A stretch of DNA of 12,931 nucleotides from positions 1 to 12,931 of the forward strand of contig JAJYSD010000004.1 of the NCBI GenBank assembly GCA_021793745.1, written 5' to 3'. Each line of letters begins with the position of its first letter. Position 1 is the first letter of the stretch. Below, piece by piece: positions 10,597-12,931 of the stretch. This DNA comes from Bacillota bacterium. GTDB lineage: Bacteria > Bacillota > Bacilli > Thermoactinomycetales > DSM-44946. A program made the position numbers and the translations under genes. The notes under the pieces were generated by a model. The model was not told the origin of the DNA. It saw only the letters and a list, made by a program, of their open reading frames with translations, and did no database searches.

Positions 10597-11107
10597 ATCC
10601 TAACAATTCCTCGACGGTTTTGCCCCGGAGGCGCGCCACCTCTTCCGGCGTCTTCAGCTGCTGGATTCCGTCCAGCGTGGCCCGGACCATGTTGATGGGG
10701 TTGTTGGATCCCGTCGATTTGGTCAAGATGTCTCCGACCCCCGCCACCGTCAGCACGTCGCGGACCGCTCCGCCGGCGATCACACCCGTACCCTTCGTGG
10801 CGGGTTTCATCAGGACGCGACCGGTCCCGAATTTGCCGATCACTTCGTGCGGAATGGTCGTTCCCTGGAGCGGGACACGGATCATATTCTTCTTGGCTTC
10901 CTCAATCCCCTTCCGGATCGCTTCCGGCACCTCCGCGGCCTTGCCGATTCCGGCACCGACCATTCCCTTTCCATCACCGACGACGACCAAGGCGCTGAAG
11001 CTGAACCTCCGTCCGCCTTTGACCACCTTGGCCACCCGATTGATGTTCACCACTTTCTCAATCAGTTCAGGAGCTTCCTGCTTCATCGCTTTGTTTTCCT
11101 TGTTCAA
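10595..11107 (-). CDS. rpsE: 30S ribosomal protein S5 (TTG start)
   Basis: Encodes 170 residues of uS5, which lies at the mRNA entry side of the small subunit and helps decoding accuracy and mRNA unwinding. The N-terminal RNA-binding (S5 DRBM-type) domain contains [21 protein letters not shown]. The C-terminal domain contains [13 protein letters not shown] and [14 protein letters not shown], and the protein ends VEELLG, as usual. The start codon appears to be TTG. AAGGAGG lies 9 nt upstream, whereas the first in-frame ATG (at 11086) is 30 nt from it. Starting at that ATG would remove only seven variable residues, so homology alone does not settle the choice. It overlaps the rplR stop codon and is followed directly by rpmD, whose ribosome binding site overlaps the TAA stop. 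Confidence 0.96.
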   Translation of the reverse strand: MNKENKAMKQEAPELIEKVVNINRVAKVVKGGRRFSFSALVVVGDGKGMVGAGIGKAAEVPEAIRKGIEEAKKNMIRVPLQGTTIPHEVIGKFGTGRVLMKPATKGTGVIAGGAVRDVLTVAGVGDILTKSTGSNNPINMVRATLDGIQQLKTPEEVARLRGKTVEELLG

Positions 11108-11472
11108 AAGTCGAGCCCTCCTTCCCGGGCACCTTCAGCCAAGGCCTTTACCCGTCCGTGGTAAAGATAACCTCCGCGGTCGAACACCACACGCTTCAGA
11201 CCTTTCTCCAACGCCCGCTTGGCGATCAGCTGACCGACTTTGCGCGCCGCTTCCACATTGCCGCCGTTTTCGATTTCGCCCTTCAGCTCCGGATCCAGGG
11301 TGGATGCGGAAACGAGGGTGTGGCCGGCCAGGTCGTCGATCAGTTGGGCGTAGATGTTTTTGGAGGAGCGGAACACGTTCAGGCGGGGACGCTCCGGCGT
11401 GCCGAAAACCTTTTTGCGTACCCGCAGGTGACGCTTTTTCCGCTTCTTGTTGCGGTCCACTTTGGTGATCAC
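11104..11472 (-). CDS. rplR: 50S ribosomal protein L18
   Basis: Encodes 122 residues of uL18, one of the proteins that carries 5S rRNA into the central protuberance together with L5. Recognisable parts are the basic N-terminal segment ([11 protein letters not shown], residues 8-18), [15 protein letters not shown] in the middle, and the C-terminal [19 protein letters not shown]. The start is GTG (reading MITKVDRNK) with AAAGGAG about 10 nt upstream, and the same MITK start is found in Bacillus L18. The TGA stop overlaps the TTG start of rpsE by sharing TTGA, and the rpsE ribosome binding site lies inside the end of rplR. The two genes are probably translationally coupled. Confidence 0.97.
   Translation of the reverse strand: MITKVDRNKKRKKRHLRVRKKVFGTPERPRLNVFRSSKNIYAQLIDDLAGHTLVSASTLDPELKGEIENGGNVEAARKVGQLIAKRALEKGLKRVVFDRGGYLYHGRVKALAEGAREGGLDF
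11117..11123 (-). promoter_or_regulatory. Ribosome binding site for rpsE inside the end of rplR
   Basis: AAGGAGG in the sense direction, embedded in the last codons of rplR and 9 nt before the TTG at 11107. It supports a TTG start and coupling of rpsE translation to that of rplR. Confidence 0.8.
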
Positions 11473-11502
11473 GCCGCGTTCACTCCTTTCCTGTGCAACT
11501 TA

Positions 11503-12039
11503 TTACTTACCGGTTTTCCCTTCTTTACGGCGGATGCGCTCGTCGGAGTATTTGATCCCTTTACCCTTGTAGGGCTCGGGTTCACGGACCGCCCGGATGT
11601 TGGCCGCCACCGCTCCCACCTTTTCCTTGTCGATCCCCTTGACGATGATCTGGGTAGCGGACGGCACTTCCAATTCAACCCCATCCGTCTCCGCCACTTC
11701 CACCGGATGGGAGTAACCCACGTTCAAAACCACCGTTTTCCCCTTTTTCTGGGCGCGATAGCCGACGCCCACCAGCTCCAGCGTCTTGCTGAAACCCTTG
11801 CTCACACCCTCCACCATATTGGCGATGAGCGTGCGGGTGGTCCCGTGCAGCGCCCGGTGGACCCGGTCATCGCTGGGCCGTTCCACTTTGATCACGTTGT
11901 CTTCCTTCTTGACCGTCATTTCCGGATGAATCTGCCGGGTCAGGGTGCCCTTGGGCCCTTTGACGGTCACGGTATTTCCGTCGATGGTCACTTCCACCCC
12001 GCTGGGGATGGTGATCGGTTTTCTGCCGACCCGAGACAT
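11503..12039 (-). CDS. rplF: 50S ribosomal protein L6
   Basis: Encodes 178 residues of uL6, which has two similar alpha/beta domains and binds 23S rRNA near the factor-binding site at the base of the L7/L12 stalk. The N-terminus MSRVGRKPI is standard. The bacterial L6 signature [11 protein letters not shown] is at residues 154-164, followed by the usual basic tail ending KTGK. The length equals the typical family length. The start is ATG with GGAGGTGA about 6 nt upstream. It is 27 nt downstream of rpsH and 30 nt upstream of rplR, in standard spc order. No anomalies. Confidence 0.97.
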   Translation of the reverse strand: MSRVGRKPITIPSGVEVTIDGNTVTVKGPKGTLTRQIHPEMTVKKEDNVIKVERPSDDRVHRALHGTTRTLIANMVEGVSKGFSKTLELVGVGYRAQKKGKTVVLNVGYSHPVEVAETDGVELEVPSATQIIVKGIDKEKVGAVAANIRAVREPEPYKGKGIKYSDERIRRKEGKTGK

Positions 12040-12066
12040 GTTCTCACCTCCGTTCGATTCCGCCGA

Positions 12067-12465
12067 TTACCAGATATAAGCCAGCACTTCGCCGCCCACC
12101 CGGGCCTGACGCGCTTCTTTGTCGGTCATGACGCCCTTCGAGGTGGACAGGATGGCAATCCCCAAACCGCGCAATACCCGCGGGATTTCCGTGCTCTTGG
12201 CATAAACGCGCAATCCCGGTTTGCTGATCCGCTTCAGGCCGGTAATCACCCGCTCGTTGTTGGGACCGTATTTCAGGAAGATCCGAATAACCCCTTGCTT
12301 CCCATCGTCAATGTATTCCGCATCCCGGATGAAACCTTCCCGCTTCAAGATCTCTGCAATCTGCCGCTTGATTTTCGAAGCCGGGATTTCCACGCTTTCG
12401 TGGCGCACCGCATTGGCATTGCGGATCCGGGTCAACATGTCGGCGATCGGGTCCGTCATCACCAC
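12067..12465 (-). CDS. rpsH: 30S ribosomal protein S8
   Basis: Encodes 132 residues of uS8, a primary binder of the central domain of 16S rRNA. In E. coli S8 is also the translational repressor of the spc operon. The N-terminus [11 protein letters not shown], the motif [14 protein letters not shown] and the C-terminal GGEVLAYIW are typical of the family. I chose the GTG at 12465. An AAGGAGG site ends 8 nt before it, the protein then begins exactly as Bacillus S8 does, and the length is the family norm. Longer readings from ATG at 12486 or 12471 would place the start inside or only 2 nt from the ribosome binding site. The stop is TAA. The gap from rpsN is short (24 nt), so the two are co-transcribed. 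Confidence 0.96.
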   Translation of the reverse strand: MVMTDPIADMLTRIRNANAVRHESVEIPASKIKRQIAEILKREGFIRDAEYIDDGKQGVIRIFLKYGPNNERVITGLKRISKPGLRVYAKSTEIPRVLRGLGIAILSTSKGVMTDKEARQARVGGEVLAYIW

Positions 12466-12473
12466 TGGCATTC

Positions 12474-12480
12474 CCTCCTT
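12474..12480 (-). promoter_or_regulatory. Ribosome binding site that decides the rpsH start
   Basis: AAGGAGG in the sense direction, a full match to the anti-Shine-Dalgarno sequence. It is 8 nt from the GTG at 12465 and only 2 nt from the in-frame ATG at 12471. The normal spacing therefore favours the GTG start and rules out the longer open frame. Confidence 0.85.
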
Positions 12481-12489
12481 CCTCATCCG

Positions 12490-12675
12490 TTACCAGCTGG
12501 CTTTTTTCACGCCGGGAATCTGCCCTTTGTAGGCCAGTTCACGGAAACAGATCCGGCAAAGGCGAAACTTGCGCAGCACCGAGTGGGGGCGCCCGCAACG
12601 CTCGCAGCGCGTGTATGCACGCACTTTAAACTTCGGCTTGCGCTTCGCTTTGGCGATCATCGATTTTTTGGCCAC
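12490..12675 (-). CDS. rpsN: 30S ribosomal protein S14, zinc-binding short form (type Z)
   Basis: Encodes 61 residues, the length of the short zinc-binding uS14 form rather than the roughly 90-100 residue zinc-free form. Four cysteines at residues 24, 27, 40 and 43 form two CxxC pairs (CERC and CRIC) that bind one zinc ion. S14 assembles late into the head of the small subunit near S3 and S10. The start is GTG, giving [17 protein letters not shown] site lies 6 nt upstream, and an out-of-frame ATG between the two can be excluded. It lies between rplE and rpsH as in the spc operon of Bacillales. In B. subtilis this zinc form can be replaced by a zinc-free paralogue under zinc limitation; no such paralogue is in this window. 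Confidence 0.97.
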   Translation of the reverse strand: MAKKSMIAKAKRKPKFKVRAYTRCERCGRPHSVLRKFRLCRICFRELAYKGQIPGVKKASW

Positions 12676-12757
12676 CGCATTCCCTCCCTCTGCTCGTTTT
12701 CACTGGACCGTCTCCCATGAAACATCCGAAGGGCATCGATCGATGAAGAACAGGCGA

Positions 12758-12931
12758 TCACTGCTTCCGGAAAGGCATACCCAGCGCCTGCAGCAGCTCC
12801 CGACCCTCTTCGTCCGTCTCTGCGGTAGTGACGATGATGACATCCATCCCCCGCACTTTGTCCACCTTGTCGTAATCGATCTCCGGAAAGATCAGCTGCT
12901 GCTTCAGCCCCAGGGTGTAGTTGCCGCGCCC
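12758..12931 (-). CDS. rplE: 50S ribosomal protein L5, C-terminal part (5' end outside window)
   Basis: Partial gene: the last 57 codons plus a TGA stop are inside the window, and the reading frame runs off the right edge. The residues read [12 protein letters not shown], then FPEIDYDKV, then the end GMPFRKQ, which is the well-conserved C-terminal region of bacterial uL5. L5 binds 5S rRNA and sits in the central protuberance of the large subunit, contacting the P-site tRNA and the small subunit. In this family the full protein is about 180 residues, so roughly two thirds is missing here because of the window boundary, not because of a mutation. It is followed after 82 nt by rpsN, the usual spc-operon order. 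No start or ribosome binding site is visible. Confidence 0.96.
   Translation of the reverse strand, partial: GRGNYTLGLKQQLIFPEIDYDKVDKVRGMDVIIVTTAETDEEGRELLQALGMPFRKQ

Noticed and set aside
11158..12720. A 520-codon open frame on the plus strand
   Set aside because: It is antisense to rplR, rplF, rpsH and rpsN, all firmly identified. It is a compositional shadow with no ribosome binding site.

Overview
This window is a stretch of the conserved bacterial ribosomal-protein supercluster (the spc and alpha operons and the genes downstream). Every gene lies on the minus strand, so transcription runs from high to low coordinates. The order is (rplE)-rpsN-rpsH-rplF-rplR-rpsE-rpmD-rplO-secY-adk-map-KOW gene-infA-rpmJ-rpsM-rpsK-rpoA-rplQ-ecfA1-ecfA2-ecfT-truA-(rplM). 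It matches the Bacillus subtilis order gene for gene, including the small KOW-domain gene between map and infA and the ECF transporter genes between rplQ and truA. I infer a Firmicute of the order Bacillales. The base composition is GC-rich by eye (high fifties percent) and there are many GTG/TTG starts behind strong AGGAGG sites. That would fit a GC-rich thermophilic lineage such as Thermoactinomycetaceae (Planifilum-like), but the family-level placement is a guess.

Layout in transcription order. 12931-9921 is the spc part: the 3' end of rplE, then rpsN (four-cysteine zinc type), rpsH, rplF, rplR, rpsE, rpmD and rplO. 9921-6782 holds secY, adk, map and a KOW-domain RNA-binding protein, mostly joined by overlaps. 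6777-4109 is the alpha part: infA, rpmJ (37 codons), rpsM, rpsK, rpoA and rplQ. 3979-1423 encodes the shared energising module of ECF-type vitamin/metal importers (two ATPases and the transmembrane T protein) without a substrate-binding S protein. 1316-537 is truA. 531-503 is a strong sigma-A-type promoter that begins a new unit, with a structured leader of about 115 nt and then rplM, cut off by the window end.

Together the genes make ribosomal proteins of both subunits, the RNA polymerase alpha subunit, initiation factor 1, the protein-export channel, N-terminal methionine removal, adenylate interconversion, a tRNA modification enzyme and nutrient-import ATPases. Intergenic gaps are short; the longest is about 150 nt. 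I see no tRNA or rRNA gene, mobile element, CRISPR array or convincing rho-independent terminator, and no gene on the plus strand.

I found no previously undescribed system. The points worth a second look are regulatory and start-site details: the rplM promoter and leader, a 9-bp inverted repeat after rplQ, a TTG-started rpsE overlapping rplR, and a variant second coupling motif in EcfT.
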